Origin: a virus
IMG/VR virus record: IMGVR_UViG_3300031576_000023
Location: 21,329 to 85,328 of that record
Strand: one strand, 5' to 3'
Length of the DNA stretch: 64,000 nucleotides
The position numbers and the translations under genes are program-made. Below are positions 16,879 through 25,536 of this stretch, in pieces (position 1 is the first letter of the stretch; each line of letters starts with the position of its first letter). The notes under the pieces are model-generated. The model saw only the letters and a program-made list of their open reading frames with translations, was not told the DNA's origin and did not search any database.

Positions 16879-17985
16879 TCAGCCGCAATCCCGGAGTAGT
16901 CCAGTTTTGGCTTCATCGACCCCTACCATTGGTGCCTTGACAGACGCCTTGGCCCGGATGTTCCGGGCCGCGTTAAAATCGGCGTTCGTGGAGTAACCAC
17001 AGTGCTTGCAGACAAACTCGGACTGAGATTTTCGATTGGCCTTCTCGCAATGCCCGCACTTCGAACAGGTGCGAGACGTATTGCGGGGGTCAACCGTCGG
17101 GACCTGGATGCCGGCCAGTGCTGCCTTGTACTCCACGAACGCACGAAGTTGAAAGAATGCCCAACTACCGAGGCGATTCCGCTGCCGGCGTTTAACCGTA
17201 ACCCGATCCTTGATGCCTTTGAGGTTTTCAAGGGCGATCGCGGAATCGGTTGCCTTGGCCTTCACAACGAGTCGCTTGCTGATGCGGTGGTTGGTGTCGC
17301 GGCGGAAGTTAGCTTCTCGCTTTCGAATCTTGCAGAGTCTTCGCCGGGCACTCTTGGTCCCGGTGCGATTGAGCTCTGCCCGGCGCCGAGCATAGCGCTT
17401 TCTGAGCTTCTCAACCCCTTCCCCGGAGAATACTTCCCCGGTCGAATCGGTAGCGAGATTCACGACGCCCAGGTCAATGCCAAGCACGTTAGTCGGTTCG
17501 ATCATGGCGCCCTCGGGCATCTCGATTGTGCAGAGCAGGTAGAACTTGCCCTGGCGGAAGACAAGATCCGCTTGCCCTTTGATCCGCCCTTGGCGCTCTT
17601 TCTGGTATGCACCGCAGACGAATGGGATCAGGAGTCGGCCGGACAAAGCCCACAGGCTGACGGTGGTCAACCCTTTGAAGCTCAAGACCCGTTGGTCATA
17701 GCAGATAGCCGCGCGCGCCTTGAAGACGGGGCACTTCGTCTTGTCCCTCTGGAAGCACTCGACTGCCTTGGCGATTGCTCTGACCGCCATCTGGCTCGAC
17801 AACCGAAACTGCTCACGGATCTTCCGATAACAGAGACGATGGAGCGTCACCTGCCCGAAGATTTTGGCCTCGAATCCGACCTTGGCTGCGTAAGTGGAAG
17901 CGGCATTGAACCGCTCTATCGTGGCCAGGAGATCGGCTTTCTGCCCAGTAGTTGGAAGCAGTTGGAGCTGAAGAGTCAGTTTCAT
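16879..17985 (-). CDS. tnpB: TnpB RNA-guided nuclease / IS200-IS605 OrfB
   Basis: 368 residues from ATG 17985; the longer reading frame begins outside the element. The RuvC triad is intact: D171 in GIDLGVVNLATDS, E253 in ALENLKGIK, D336 in STNADFNAARNI. The zinc finger is intact too (C307/C310 and C326/C329). TnpB proteins are omega-RNA-guided DNA nucleases that help the element persist. The gene runs against all neighbours and looks recently acquired, with no disabling mutation. Confidence 0.9.
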   Translation of the reverse strand: MKLTLQLQLLPTTGQKADLLATIERFNAASTYAAKVGFEAKIFGQVTLHRLCYRKIREQFRLSSQMAVRAIAKAVECFQRDKTKCPVFKARAAICYDQRVLSFKGLTTVSLWALSGRLLIPFVCGAYQKERQGRIKGQADLVFRQGKFYLLCTIEMPEGAMIEPTNVLGIDLGVVNLATDSTGEVFSGEGVEKLRKRYARRRAELNRTGTKSARRRLCKIRKREANFRRDTNHRISKRLVVKAKATDSAIALENLKGIKDRVTVKRRQRNRLGSWAFFQLRAFVEYKAALAGIQVPTVDPRNTSRTCSKCGHCEKANRKSQSEFVCKHCGYSTNADFNAARNIRAKASVKAPMVGVDEAKTGLLRDCG

Positions 17986-18037
17986 ACGTGTACTGTAACC
18001 GGATTTAATCTCACAAGCAAGAGGAGCGGCAATTCCT

Positions 18038-18057
18038 CCATCGCCTGAAGGCGATGG
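18038..18057 (-). repeat. Left-end hairpin of the IS200/IS605-type element
   Basis: CCATCGCC-TGAA-GGCGATGG, upstream of tnpB on the minus strand; same stem length and tetraloop as the right-end hairpin but a different stem sequence. Confidence 0.6.
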
Positions 18058-18075
18058 TCTCCTTGCCGAAACTCC

Positions 18076-18990
18076 ATGAAGGTCCTGTACCTGGGCAGCT
18101 TCGACTTCGACTGGAACACCGAGTCGTATGTCGCCAGGGCCTTCGAGCGGCTTGGCCACGAAGTCCGCAGGCTCAACGAGGCGGACACGAACGAGCACCA
18201 GCTCGGCATGGCCATACGCGAGACCCAGCCGGCCTTGTTTCTATTTGCGAAGGGCCGGCTGAACGGAAACTTCGATCCGGCCGTATCCGGTGTCAGGCAG
18301 GCCCTGCACGACGTGCGCGGCCTGTGCAGGAACGTCTGCTGCTGGGTGTTCGACCTGCTGGCGCACGAGTACAGCCGGCAGCGCTGGACCTGGGCCAGGT
18401 CGGTGAACGAGCTGGTAGACACGTTCTTTGTGACCGACGGCTACTCGGCCACGAAGCTAAGCCGGGCCGTGGTGCTGAGGCAGGGCGTGCCTGACGACTA
18501 CAGGACCGGGATGCGGCGCCCGGAGTGGATAGCCCCTGTAGCGTTCCTGGGCGGCGCGTACGGCGAGAGAAAGCCGCTCTTGGACTTGGTTGCCACGGAG
18601 GTCAAAAACCGCCTAGGAACGCCGCTATTGCACGTACAGACCGTCCGTGGGGCCGACCTGTCCGACATGATGGCCTCTGTCGGGTGCGTTTTTGGCCCGC
18701 ACTGGCCAGCTTACCCATCTTACGGCTCGAACCGTGCCTATGTCGTGGCAGGGTACGGCGGCTGTTTTGTCTGCCCAGTAGCCGACTGGATGACCGAGGA
18801 GGGCTGGGTGGCAGGCGAGCACTACAGGCCGTACGACCCTGGCAACCGGTGGGACGCCGTCGAGCAAGTCCTCGTAGCCGTAGGGGACCGTGAGGGCTCC
18901 GCGGCGATCGCGGCCCGTGCCGCCAAGTTCGCGCGCAGCTCGTTCTCATACGACCGGCGCGTCCAGCAGCTTGTGGACAACCTCAAATGA
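18076..18990 (+). CDS. Glycosyltransferase, CgeB-like
   Basis: 304 residues. MKVLYLGSFDFDWNTESYVARAF is the GT-B N-terminal Rossmann strand and helix; FLGGAYGERKPLL begins the second domain; GSNRAYVVAGYGGCFV corresponds to the donor-binding region of CgeB/DUF3880-type transferases. First gene of an eight-gene sugar operon with overlapping ends. No ribosome site is visible upstream, probably because the IS element sits 10 bases away. Confidence 0.65.
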   Translation: MKVLYLGSFDFDWNTESYVARAFERLGHEVRRLNEADTNEHQLGMAIRETQPALFLFAKGRLNGNFDPAVSGVRQALHDVRGLCRNVCCWVFDLLAHEYSRQRWTWARSVNELVDTFFVTDGYSATKLSRAVVLRQGVPDDYRTGMRRPEWIAPVAFLGGAYGERKPLLDLVATEVKNRLGTPLLHVQTVRGADLSDMMASVGCVFGPHWPAYPSYGSNRAYVVAGYGGCFVCPVADWMTEEGWVAGEHYRPYDPGNRWDAVEQVLVAVGDREGSAAIAARAAKFARSSFSYDRRVQQLVDNLK

Positions 18991-19334
18991 CTCAAAGTCT
19001 CGAAACGGAAAACTGGTTTATCGAGCATTCAATCTCCATCGAGCACGGAAGGCTTCTCTACAGGCTCGCGCCTGGCGGAACGGCCGAGATCGTGGACATC
19101 ATGGTCACTGGCGAGCACCGCCGAGAGGGGTTCGGCAGGGCCATGTTCGAGCGCCTGCTGCGCGAGCTGCCGGACTCCGTGCGGACGGTGTATGCCTTTG
19201 TGCGCTGCGGCAACGGGATCGCCTGCGACTGGTACTGGGCGCTGGGGTTCGCGGACTGGCCGGTCCCTGGGTTCTACGGAGACGACGATGGGCTCGTCAT
19301 GGTGTATAAGAGGCTGCCGGAGGACGGGCCATGA
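18987..19334 (+). CDS. GNAT-family N-acetyltransferase
   Basis: 115 residues. VDIMVTGEHRREGFGRAMFERLL is the acetyl-CoA binding motif A (R/Q-x-x-G-x-G/A pattern), followed by the WYWALGF motif B region. In this sugar cluster it may acylate an amino sugar, for example perosamine, but protein substrates are equally possible. Overlaps both neighbours by 4 bases. Confidence 0.7.
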   Translation: MTQSLETENWFIEHSISIEHGRLLYRLAPGGTAEIVDIMVTGEHRREGFGRAMFERLLRELPDSVRTVYAFVRCGNGIACDWYWALGFADWPVPGFYGDDDGLVMVYKRLPEDGP

Positions 19335-20035
19335 ACGTCTGCGCCTTCACTAGCGTCTGTGAGGAGGACGCCTGCTGGTTGCCGCAGTACCTCGCGGAGG
19401 CCGAGCGGATCGGCATTCAGTTCGTCATGCACCTTGACCGCTGCTCGCGCGAGACAGCGCGTATCGTCGAGTCCCACCGCCTCTTGGCGGGAATCACGCG
19501 GCAGGACAATCACGCCAAGCAGTTCTCCGAGACGGACAAGCAAGCTGCCCTCGATGTCGTCGTGTCATCTGGCTGCCGCTGGGCGCTCGCGTGGGACGTG
19601 GACGAGACGTACGCGCAAGACGCGCGCCGGCACCTGGAGAATCTTGGGAACTACTTCGCAGACCTCTTGCAGGTCCGCATGGTCAATCTCTGGGGCGATG
19701 ACCTGCACGCCAGGGTTGACGGCCCGTTCTCATCCGCGTGGCGGTGCAAGCTTTACCGGATCGGCGCCGGTAACTCGTGGGCGTTCAGGCATCCGCTCGT
19801 CAACGGCGCCGTGGACCTCAGCGGCCGACACGCCAACGGTACGGAGCAGAGAACCGGCCTCGTCTGCCTGCACCACGGGTTTAAGACGCAGACGCTGAGG
19901 CTGGCGCATCGCGAGCGGTGGAACAGTATTTATGGCGCGGCCTTCGGCTATAATCCGTACGGAACGTGGGACTGGGTCTGCGACGAGACAATCGCGCCCA
20001 CCGTCAGGGAACTAGTCGAGGAACTTGCGTGCTGA
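19331..20035 (+). CDS. Glycosyltransferase, GT2/GT92-like
   Basis: 234 residues. A GT-A-like protein: AFTSVCEEDACWLPQYLAEA at the start, and the metal-binding WDVDE after about 90 residues in place of DXD; HHGFKTQTLRLAHRERW near the end. Such proteins act on a nucleotide-sugar donor. Part of the sugar operon. Confidence 0.6.
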   Translation: MNVCAFTSVCEEDACWLPQYLAEAERIGIQFVMHLDRCSRETARIVESHRLLAGITRQDNHAKQFSETDKQAALDVVVSSGCRWALAWDVDETYAQDARRHLENLGNYFADLLQVRMVNLWGDDLHARVDGPFSSAWRCKLYRIGAGNSWAFRHPLVNGAVDLSGRHANGTEQRTGLVCLHHGFKTQTLRLAHRERWNSIYGAAFGYNPYGTWDWVCDETIAPTVRELVEELAC

Positions 20036-20553
20036 GCGACCCCGCAACACTGGAATACTGGGATGCGCGCACCAAGGCGCACGGCGGCGGCGCTCCGCGC
20101 GAGCTGTACTTCAAGAGCGAGGCGTGGGCCAGGTACGACCGAAACGTGCTGGCGTTCATCGCCCGCTTCGTGCGCCGCGGGGTCCGCGTGCTCGATCTCG
20201 GGTGCGGTTTCGGGCTGTACGGGCCACACGTCGAGGCAGCGCGAGGCTCGTGGACCGGAGTTGACTTCTGCGCCGGCATGCGGGACTTATGGCGCACAAG
20301 GGGCGGCATGGTCGGCCGGTTCGTGCAAGCTGACGTGCGGGACGTGGCGGAGCTGCTGAATCTCACCTGGAAGCATGACGTGGTAATGCTCGGCTGCATT
20401 CGCAGAATCCTCGGGCTGAGCCCGGAGGATATGCGCGACAAGTACCTGCCGCTAGTGGCGAACGGGGGCGTGCTGGCCAACGTCGAGGCCAGCGAGTGCC
20501 ACGTGTGGGACCAGGACGGTGCGCCGGTCCAATGGAGCATACCAGGAGCCTGA
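20029..20553 (+). CDS. SAM-dependent methyltransferase, class I
   Basis: 174 residues from GTG 20029. VRVLDLGCGFGLYG is motif I, GVDFCAGM the acidic motif II, and FVQADVRDV the motif III region. It probably methylates a sugar or a glycolipid intermediate. Overlaps the upstream gene by 7 bases. Confidence 0.7.
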   Translation: MLSDPATLEYWDARTKAHGGGAPRELYFKSEAWARYDRNVLAFIARFVRRGVRVLDLGCGFGLYGPHVEAARGSWTGVDFCAGMRDLWRTRGGMVGRFVQADVRDVAELLNLTWKHDVVMLGCIRRILGLSPEDMRDKYLPLVANGGVLANVEASECHVWDQDGAPVQWSIPGA

Positions 20554-20556
20554 CCA

Positions 20557-21606
20557 ATGAACGCGATGCTGCAAGTAGCTGACTGCGGGCCACTGGAAAG
20601 CCTGGCGACGATGTTCCGCGCGATCGGATGGGATTGCTTCGTGCCAGACGCGGGCTTGCGGGCGCGGCTCGTGGCGGCCGGCTGCGACACAGTCCTGGAC
20701 CCGGAGTTTCTGTTCAGAGAGATGGGCTACGACCGTCCGCGCGGCGTCCAGCAAAGCGGAGACCTCGACAGCATGGACCTGTACGTTGATGTCAAGGCGC
20801 AGCGCAACGCGGAAAAAGCCTGGAAGCTTCACCGGCGCTTCGAGGGTCGCACAATCTGGTATCGCATCAACGGCGGTCTGCCTGAAATAACTCCTCAAGG
20901 CGGGGACGAGCTGAACTTCAACTTTCCGATTATCACGCCGAACAGGTACTATCTCGACAGTCCCACGGCATACAAGAACCACGTCGGCTCTCGGCGGGAT
21001 GCGAACTGGGGTGGACTGGCCTACGTCATGTGGCCCCCTTTCGCGCGCGCCTCTGATTATTCTGTGCGCGCCCCGAATTACGACGGGTACTGCAATCCAG
21101 TCTGCTTGATCCACAACGTCACTGGCTGGGGGTACTCCGACCTCGTCGAGCCGCTTCGCCGAGAGGCCAGGCTGCTGTGCTTCGGGTCGCACGGCAGCCC
21201 GGACGGGCTTATCCCGCACAGCGGCGTCCCCGGACTTCTGGCCGCGGCGCTGTGCATGGTCCACCTCAAGAGCAACGACTGCCCAGGATACGCCCTCTAC
21301 GAGGCCCTGCATGCCGGCTGCCCGCTGATCGTTCCGCGCAGACTGATAAAGCGCATGCGGATGGCAGACCTGCTGGTGGAAGGCGCGACGTGCCTCTGCT
21401 TCGACATCGAGGGAGATGAGCGCGGGTGCGGCGCCCTCGACGTCGCGGCCTGCGTCGCCGAGGTCCGCGCTGCCACCAAGCAACTCATGGACTCGGCAGA
21501 GAACGAGCGAATCGGGAATGCCGGGAAGCGCGCGCTGGCCGAGCTGATATGGAATCCAGAGCGCGACGCAGAGTCGTTCAAGGCGTTTTTGCGCAGATAC
21601 GGTTGA
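20557..21606 (+). CDS. Glycosyltransferase, GT-B fold
   Basis: 349 residues. The second half contains KSNDCPGYALYEALHAGCPL, the E-x7-E type donor site of family 1/4 glycosyltransferases. The first half is less conserved. Within the sugar operon, it would elongate a glycan together with its neighbours. Confidence 0.6.
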   Translation: MNAMLQVADCGPLESLATMFRAIGWDCFVPDAGLRARLVAAGCDTVLDPEFLFREMGYDRPRGVQQSGDLDSMDLYVDVKAQRNAEKAWKLHRRFEGRTIWYRINGGLPEITPQGGDELNFNFPIITPNRYYLDSPTAYKNHVGSRRDANWGGLAYVMWPPFARASDYSVRAPNYDGYCNPVCLIHNVTGWGYSDLVEPLRREARLLCFGSHGSPDGLIPHSGVPGLLAAALCMVHLKSNDCPGYALYEALHAGCPLIVPRRLIKRMRMADLLVEGATCLCFDIEGDERGCGALDVAACVAEVRAATKQLMDSAENERIGNAGKRALAELIWNPERDAESFKAFLRRYG

Positions 21607-21621
21607 TCCGGTGTACCGCTC

Positions 21622-22182
21622 ATGACCAGTTTCGAGGAAACCTGGAGCCTCCTGCCTGGGAACGGCTGGCTCGACCGCGACGAGGCCGAACTGCTATGGA
21701 ACGCCGTCAAGCTCGAAGATGACGTGCTTGAGGCCGGGGTGTACTGGGGCAGGTCGGCCGTGCTGCTGGCGCACCGGCTCGCGGAGGGTTCCGGCAAGTT
21801 CTGGCTCTGCGACCCGTTCATCGACGGCCACCACTTCGACACGCTGGCCGAGGGAGCGGTGGCGTGGCAGTGCGTCCTGGCAACTGTCGAGGACATCCTG
21901 CCGGCGGAGCGGCTCTGCCTCGTGCCGTGCTCCGAGAGCGATCTGCACGTCTTGGCTGCCGGGACCCTGCGGCCGGGCCTGGTTTACCTTGACGCAGACC
22001 ACTCCTACGAGGCGACGAGCGCCGCGCTGGCTAGGTGGTCGCCGCTCGCTGGGGCCGTGGCGGCGCACGACTACGCCGGGACCGGTGGCGGGGCCGAGGT
22101 CAAGCGCGCCGTTGACGAACTGCCTGGCTGGAGGATCAAACAGCGAGCGTCGCGGATGGTCGTGCTTGAAAGACACGCATGA
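21622..22182 (+). CDS. Class I methyltransferase (Methyltransf_24-like)
   Basis: 186 residues. VLEAGVYWGRSAVLLAHRL replaces the classic motif I, and LVYLDADHSYEATSAALARW plus AVAAHDY match the Methyltransf_24 family, which often methylates sugars in polysaccharide clusters. It overlaps gmd by 4 bases. Confidence 0.65.
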   Translation: MTSFEETWSLLPGNGWLDRDEAELLWNAVKLEDDVLEAGVYWGRSAVLLAHRLAEGSGKFWLCDPFIDGHHFDTLAEGAVAWQCVLATVEDILPAERLCLVPCSESDLHVLAAGTLRPGLVYLDADHSYEATSAALARWSPLAGAVAAHDYAGTGGGAEVKRAVDELPGWRIKQRASRMVVLERHA

Positions 22183-23129
22183 GCAAGCGCGCGCTGATCA
22201 CCGGCGTCTCCGGCCAGGACGGCTCGTACCTCGCCGAGTACCTGCTGGGGCTTGAGTACGAGGTCTACGGGCTCGTGCGGCCGCGCGCGTGCGCGACCAA
22301 CCACAACCTCGCGGAATGCCGCAAGCACACGGGCTTCTGCGAGCTGGAAGGAGACCTACTCGACCAGCCGTCTCTGGACGCGGCAGTCCAGGGCGCGCGA
22401 CCGCACGAAGTGTACAACCTCGCCGGCCACACCTTCGTGGGCAGTAGCTGGGACAGCCCGGAGCACGTTTTCCAGGTCAACGCCCTCGGCACGCTGCGAA
22501 TGCTGCAGGCGGTCCAGCGGCACGCGCCGTCCGCGCGGTTCTACCAGGCCAGCACCTCCGAGATGTTTGGAAACCAGCCGGCGCCGCAGAGCGAGGCCAC
22601 GCCGTTCGTGCCGTGCAGCCCCTATGGAATCGCCAAGCTGGCAGCACACTGGTTCACGGTAGAGTTTCGCTCCCGAGGTCTGTGGGCCTGCTGCGGAATC
22701 GCGTTCAACCACGAGTCTGCGCGGCGCGGCGGCCAGTTTGTGACCGGCAAGCTAGCCAGCCACGCGGCGTTCAAGCAGGCCACCAACAGCAGCCAGAAGC
22801 TCCAGGTCGGCAACCTGCACGCCAGGCGGGACTGGGGCCACGCGCGCGACTATGTGCGAGCCATGCACGCGATGATGCAGGCCAATGCGCCCACCGACTA
22901 CGTCATCGGTACGGGAAGGTCGCTCTCCGTCTTGGAGTTCGCGGAACTCGTTGGCCTCGGTACTGACGACCTTGAAGTCACTAGCAAGCACATGCGCCCG
23001 ACCGACATCGCCGAGCTCCGAGCCGACGCCAGCAAGATCAAGGCGGCGGTCGGCTGGTCGCCCAGCGTCGCCGTGGAGCAGCTCGCCGCCGAGATGCTTC
23101 GGCATCACGCCGACTGCTGGAAGCGATGA
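22179..23129 (+). CDS. gmd: GDP-mannose 4,6-dehydratase
   Basis: 316 residues. GVSGQDGSYLAEYL (about 9-22) is the NADP-binding loop specific to GDP-mannose dehydratases; STSEMFG and YGIAK provide the catalytic Thr/Ser, Glu, Tyr and Lys; the NHES sequence and RRDWGHARDYV follow as in the family. It converts GDP-D-mannose to GDP-4-keto-6-deoxy-D-mannose, the precursor of fucose, rhamnose and perosamine. The adjacent DegT-type enzyme suggests perosamine. Confidence 0.85.
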   Translation: MSKRALITGVSGQDGSYLAEYLLGLEYEVYGLVRPRACATNHNLAECRKHTGFCELEGDLLDQPSLDAAVQGARPHEVYNLAGHTFVGSSWDSPEHVFQVNALGTLRMLQAVQRHAPSARFYQASTSEMFGNQPAPQSEATPFVPCSPYGIAKLAAHWFTVEFRSRGLWACCGIAFNHESARRGGQFVTGKLASHAAFKQATNSSQKLQVGNLHARRDWGHARDYVRAMHAMMQANAPTDYVIGTGRSLSVLEFAELVGLGTDDLEVTSKHMRPTDIAELRADASKIKAAVGWSPSVAVEQLAAEMLRHHADCWKR

Positions 23130-24112
23130 AACTGGCCGTGCTCGGACGCGCCGACCCGACCGGCCTGGGCGCTATGACCGACGACTTCTGCCGCGCCATG
23201 GACCCCGATCTCGCCCTCGTCGTGGACTACTCCACCAGAGGCAAGACTGATCCAGGGCTGGTCCCCGGCAGCATTGTACTGCCCCAGACTGAGCTTCGGT
23301 TCAGCGACTTCTGGGCCGAGATGCTGGCCGGCTACGACGCTCTCGTGGGCTTTGAGACGTTCTACGACGAGGCCGTCCTGCGCGGCGCCAAGCTGGCGGG
23401 ATGCAAGACGATCCTGTTTCCGATGTGGGAGTGTACGCAGCCGTGGTGCGACGCCGCAGATGTGATGGTCTGCCTGAGCCCAGCCGACGAGGCGAGGTAT
23501 CCGCGCGGGATCCCGATGCGGTGGGCCGTGGACCCCAGGCGGTTCCAGCCTCGCACTGACATATGTTGGCCGCCGAAACTGATCCAGCACAATGCCGGCA
23601 CGCTCGGCCTGAACGGGAGGAACGGGACGGAGGAGTTCTTGCAGGCGGCCAGGTATCTCTCTGGAACTGGCGTCGCGGTGCTCGTGCGCGCACAGGAGCA
23701 GATTCCAACGGAGTGGCGGACGCCCGACGCCTACTATGCGGGCATGGTGGACCAGCGGGAGGACTTGTGGAGGGAGATGGACCTGTTCGTCTTTCCTCTG
23801 AAGATTCCTGGCCTTGCGTTGCCGCTAATCGAGGCCGCTGCCGTCGGCATCCCGACTCTGATCGTCGATATCGCTGAGCGACGCGACTACCACGCGGACT
23901 TTCGAGTCCCAATCGGCCGGACGTACCGCTGTCGGATCGGCGGTAACGAGGTCGAGTACCGCGCCGCGGACGTAGAGGCCCTGGGTAGGCGGATGCGGTC
24001 CATGGCGCTCGGGAACGTCCGCGTGCGAGTCCCGCCACATCCTCCGACGTGGCACAAGTTCAAGACACGGTGGCAGAACACCGTCACGCCACTGATCGGA
24101 AGAACGCCGTGA
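23126..24112 (+). CDS. Glycosyltransferase, GT4-like
   Basis: 328 residues. The N-terminus MKLAVLGRADPTGLGAMTDD and the C-terminal domain with DLFVFPLKIPGLALPLIEAA (the E-x7-E equivalent) fit GT-B family 4. Last gene of the sugar operon; its 3' end overlaps the convergent aminotransferase gene by 29 bases. Confidence 0.65.
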   Translation: MKLAVLGRADPTGLGAMTDDFCRAMDPDLALVVDYSTRGKTDPGLVPGSIVLPQTELRFSDFWAEMLAGYDALVGFETFYDEAVLRGAKLAGCKTILFPMWECTQPWCDAADVMVCLSPADEARYPRGIPMRWAVDPRRFQPRTDICWPPKLIQHNAGTLGLNGRNGTEEFLQAARYLSGTGVAVLVRAQEQIPTEWRTPDAYYAGMVDQREDLWREMDLFVFPLKIPGLALPLIEAAAVGIPTLIVDIAERRDYHADFRVPIGRTYRCRIGGNEVEYRAADVEALGRRMRSMALGNVRVRVPPHPPTWHKFKTRWQNTVTPLIGRTP

Positions 24113-25217
24113 TGACCTCGCACACGTAGTCAACCGCCCCATCCTCTAGCATCCCCTGGTACAGCGGCAGGTATAAGCCGCGCGCAGATAGGTCGTCGGC
24201 GACGGGATAGTCGCACTCGCATGCGTAATGACGCAGGTGGTTCTGCCTGTGCATCGGCACGAAGTAGGTCCGTGTCTCAATCCCGTGGTGCGCCAGCTCG
24301 CTCCGCAGGTCGTCGCGCCAGAACGGCGCGTCGCGAGTCACCAGTAGCGGGAAGACCCACCAGACGCTTCCAGCAGGACGCGAGGGGAACTCGATCCAGC
24401 GCGTATGGCGTAGGTTGTCTCGATACGCGGCGGCGATCATCTCGCGCTCACTCAAGATCGCGCTAAGGCGCTTCGTCTGTGAGTAGCCGAGCGCAGCCTG
24501 CATGGCCGTCATGCGGTAGCCGTAGGCCAACTCAGTATGTCGAAAATGCTCGTCATTGCTGAAGGCGTGCGCTTGCAGTTTTCGCAGCCATATGGCACTT
24601 TCCAGGTCGCGACACACCACCATTCCGCCTTCGCCAGTGGTGATGATTTTGTTCCCGTAGAAACTGTACGTTGCCAGGCTGCATGTTGCCAGGTCGCGAA
24701 GCCCTGCCGTTGCGCCGTGCGCCTCGGAGTTGTCCAGGATCAACGGGCATCCTTGCGCATTCGCCACGACAGTAGCCTCGTCTGCCGGAACACCGTATAG
24801 CGCTACCGGCATGACGGCCGCTGGCCTATGCTCGCGAATCAGTTTGTCGAGCACCTTCGGGTCCATGTTGCCCGTTGCCGGCTCGCTGTCGCAAAATACA
24901 GGGATCGCCCCGCAGTAAAGCACGGCGTTGGCGCAGGCCACCATCGTTAGCACTGGCAGTATTACCCTGTCGCCAGGCCGGACCAACGCCGCTCGCAAGG
25001 CCAGATGCAGTGCTGTGGTTCCGCTGTTGCAGGCTACGCCGTGGGCATAACCGCTGGCCGCGGCGAACGCTCGCTCGAACTGTTCGACGTATGGACCGCC
25101 GCTGACCCAACCGTCCTTTAGGCACGCGGCAACGGCCTGCCTATCGTTAGCCGTGATCTTCGGCCTGGCGACTGGTACGTACTTCTCAGCGCTAATGTTG
25201 ACGATCGGGTCAGGCAT
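24084..25217 (-). CDS. Perosamine synthase-like aminotransferase (DegT/DnrJ/EryC1)
   Basis: 377 residues. A PLP-dependent sugar aminotransferase: CNSGTTALHLAL phosphate-binding region, DNSEAHGA with the PLP-ring aspartate, and the lysine K190 in SFYGNKIITTGEGGM. The GNK.ITTGEGGM form is typical of GDP-perosamine synthases. With gmd it would make GDP-perosamine from GDP-4-keto-6-deoxymannose and glutamate. It lies on the opposite strand from gmd, preceded by a 39-residue gene. Confidence 0.7.
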   Translation of the reverse strand: MPDPIVNISAEKYVPVARPKITANDRQAVAACLKDGWVSGGPYVEQFERAFAAASGYAHGVACNSGTTALHLALRAALVRPGDRVILPVLTMVACANAVLYCGAIPVFCDSEPATGNMDPKVLDKLIREHRPAAVMPVALYGVPADEATVVANAQGCPLILDNSEAHGATAGLRDLATCSLATYSFYGNKIITTGEGGMVVCRDLESAIWLRKLQAHAFSNDEHFRHTELAYGYRMTAMQAALGYSQTKRLSAILSEREMIAAAYRDNLRHTRWIEFPSRPAGSVWWVFPLLVTRDAPFWRDDLRSELAHHGIETRTYFVPMHRQNHLRHYACECDYPVADDLSARGLYLPLYQGMLEDGAVDYVCEVITAFFRSVA

Positions 25218-25220
25218 GTT

Positions 25221-25340
25221 TCAATCTGCCTCGCCGCAGAGAGGAATATGCCGTTCTCTCAGGCGTCGCAACCGATAGCGATGCGCCGCAAGCTTCGGAG
25301 ATTTGGCGGCCTTGGTAAGCAGATTGACAAATGTAGTCAT
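25221..25340 (-). CDS. Small basic protein, 39 aa
   Basis: ATG 25340 is 5 bases behind a perfect AAGGAG. Product MTTFVNLLTKAAKSPKLAAH..., rich in Lys/Arg, ends 3 bases before the aminotransferase start, so the two are coupled. Function unknown; it could be the leader gene that drives translation of the aminotransferase. Confidence 0.55.
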   Translation of the reverse strand: MTTFVNLLTKAAKSPKLAAHRYRLRRLRERHIPLCGEAD

Positions 25341-25368
25341 GGAATCTCCTTGTGTTACAAAACTGATG

Positions 25369-25536
25369 CTAACTGCCGGTCGCCGCACCACGGGTCGAGC
25401 CGGCACAACTCTGGTTCATGTCGTGCACGACATTCTTCATGCAGGAATAACAGTACCGGCCGTCTCGTGTTACTGCGATTTTCTCTCCGCATGCGCCGCA
25501 TATTCCGTCTTTGCGAGCCTCCGGTAACTCACACAT
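25369..25536 (-). CDS. Small zinc-ribbon protein, 55 aa
   Basis: Starts at ATG 25536, overlapping the upstream stop. Two CxxC pairs, CGACGEK and CYSC, around a short hairpin (ITAVTRDGRY-like) form a zinc ribbon. Likely nucleic-acid or protein binding. Unassigned. Confidence 0.5.
   Translation of the reverse strand: MCELPEARKDGICGACGEKIAVTRDGRYCYSCMKNVVHDMNQSCAGSTRGAATGS

Larger units (their letters stand above)
16841..18066 (-). mobile_element. IS200/IS605-type element with tnpB only
   Basis: The tnpB gene on the minus strand is enclosed by two 8-bp hairpins with identical TGAA tetraloops at 16846-16865 and 18038-18057, the usual subterminal hairpins of this superfamily. No tnpA is present, so it depends on a helper or is immobile. 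It lies between a small tail gene and a glycosyltransferase whose start at 18076 has no good ribosome site, as if insertion separated it from its leader. Exact cleavage points cannot be fixed without an empty site. Confidence 0.7.

Noticed and set aside
17002-18048. Long plus-strand ORF of 348 codons
   Set aside because: It is the complement of tnpB, which has full catalytic motifs on the minus strand.
24084-24112. Frameshift at the overlap of glycosyltransferase and aminotransferase
   Set aside because: The genes converge on opposite strands; both C-termini look complete.
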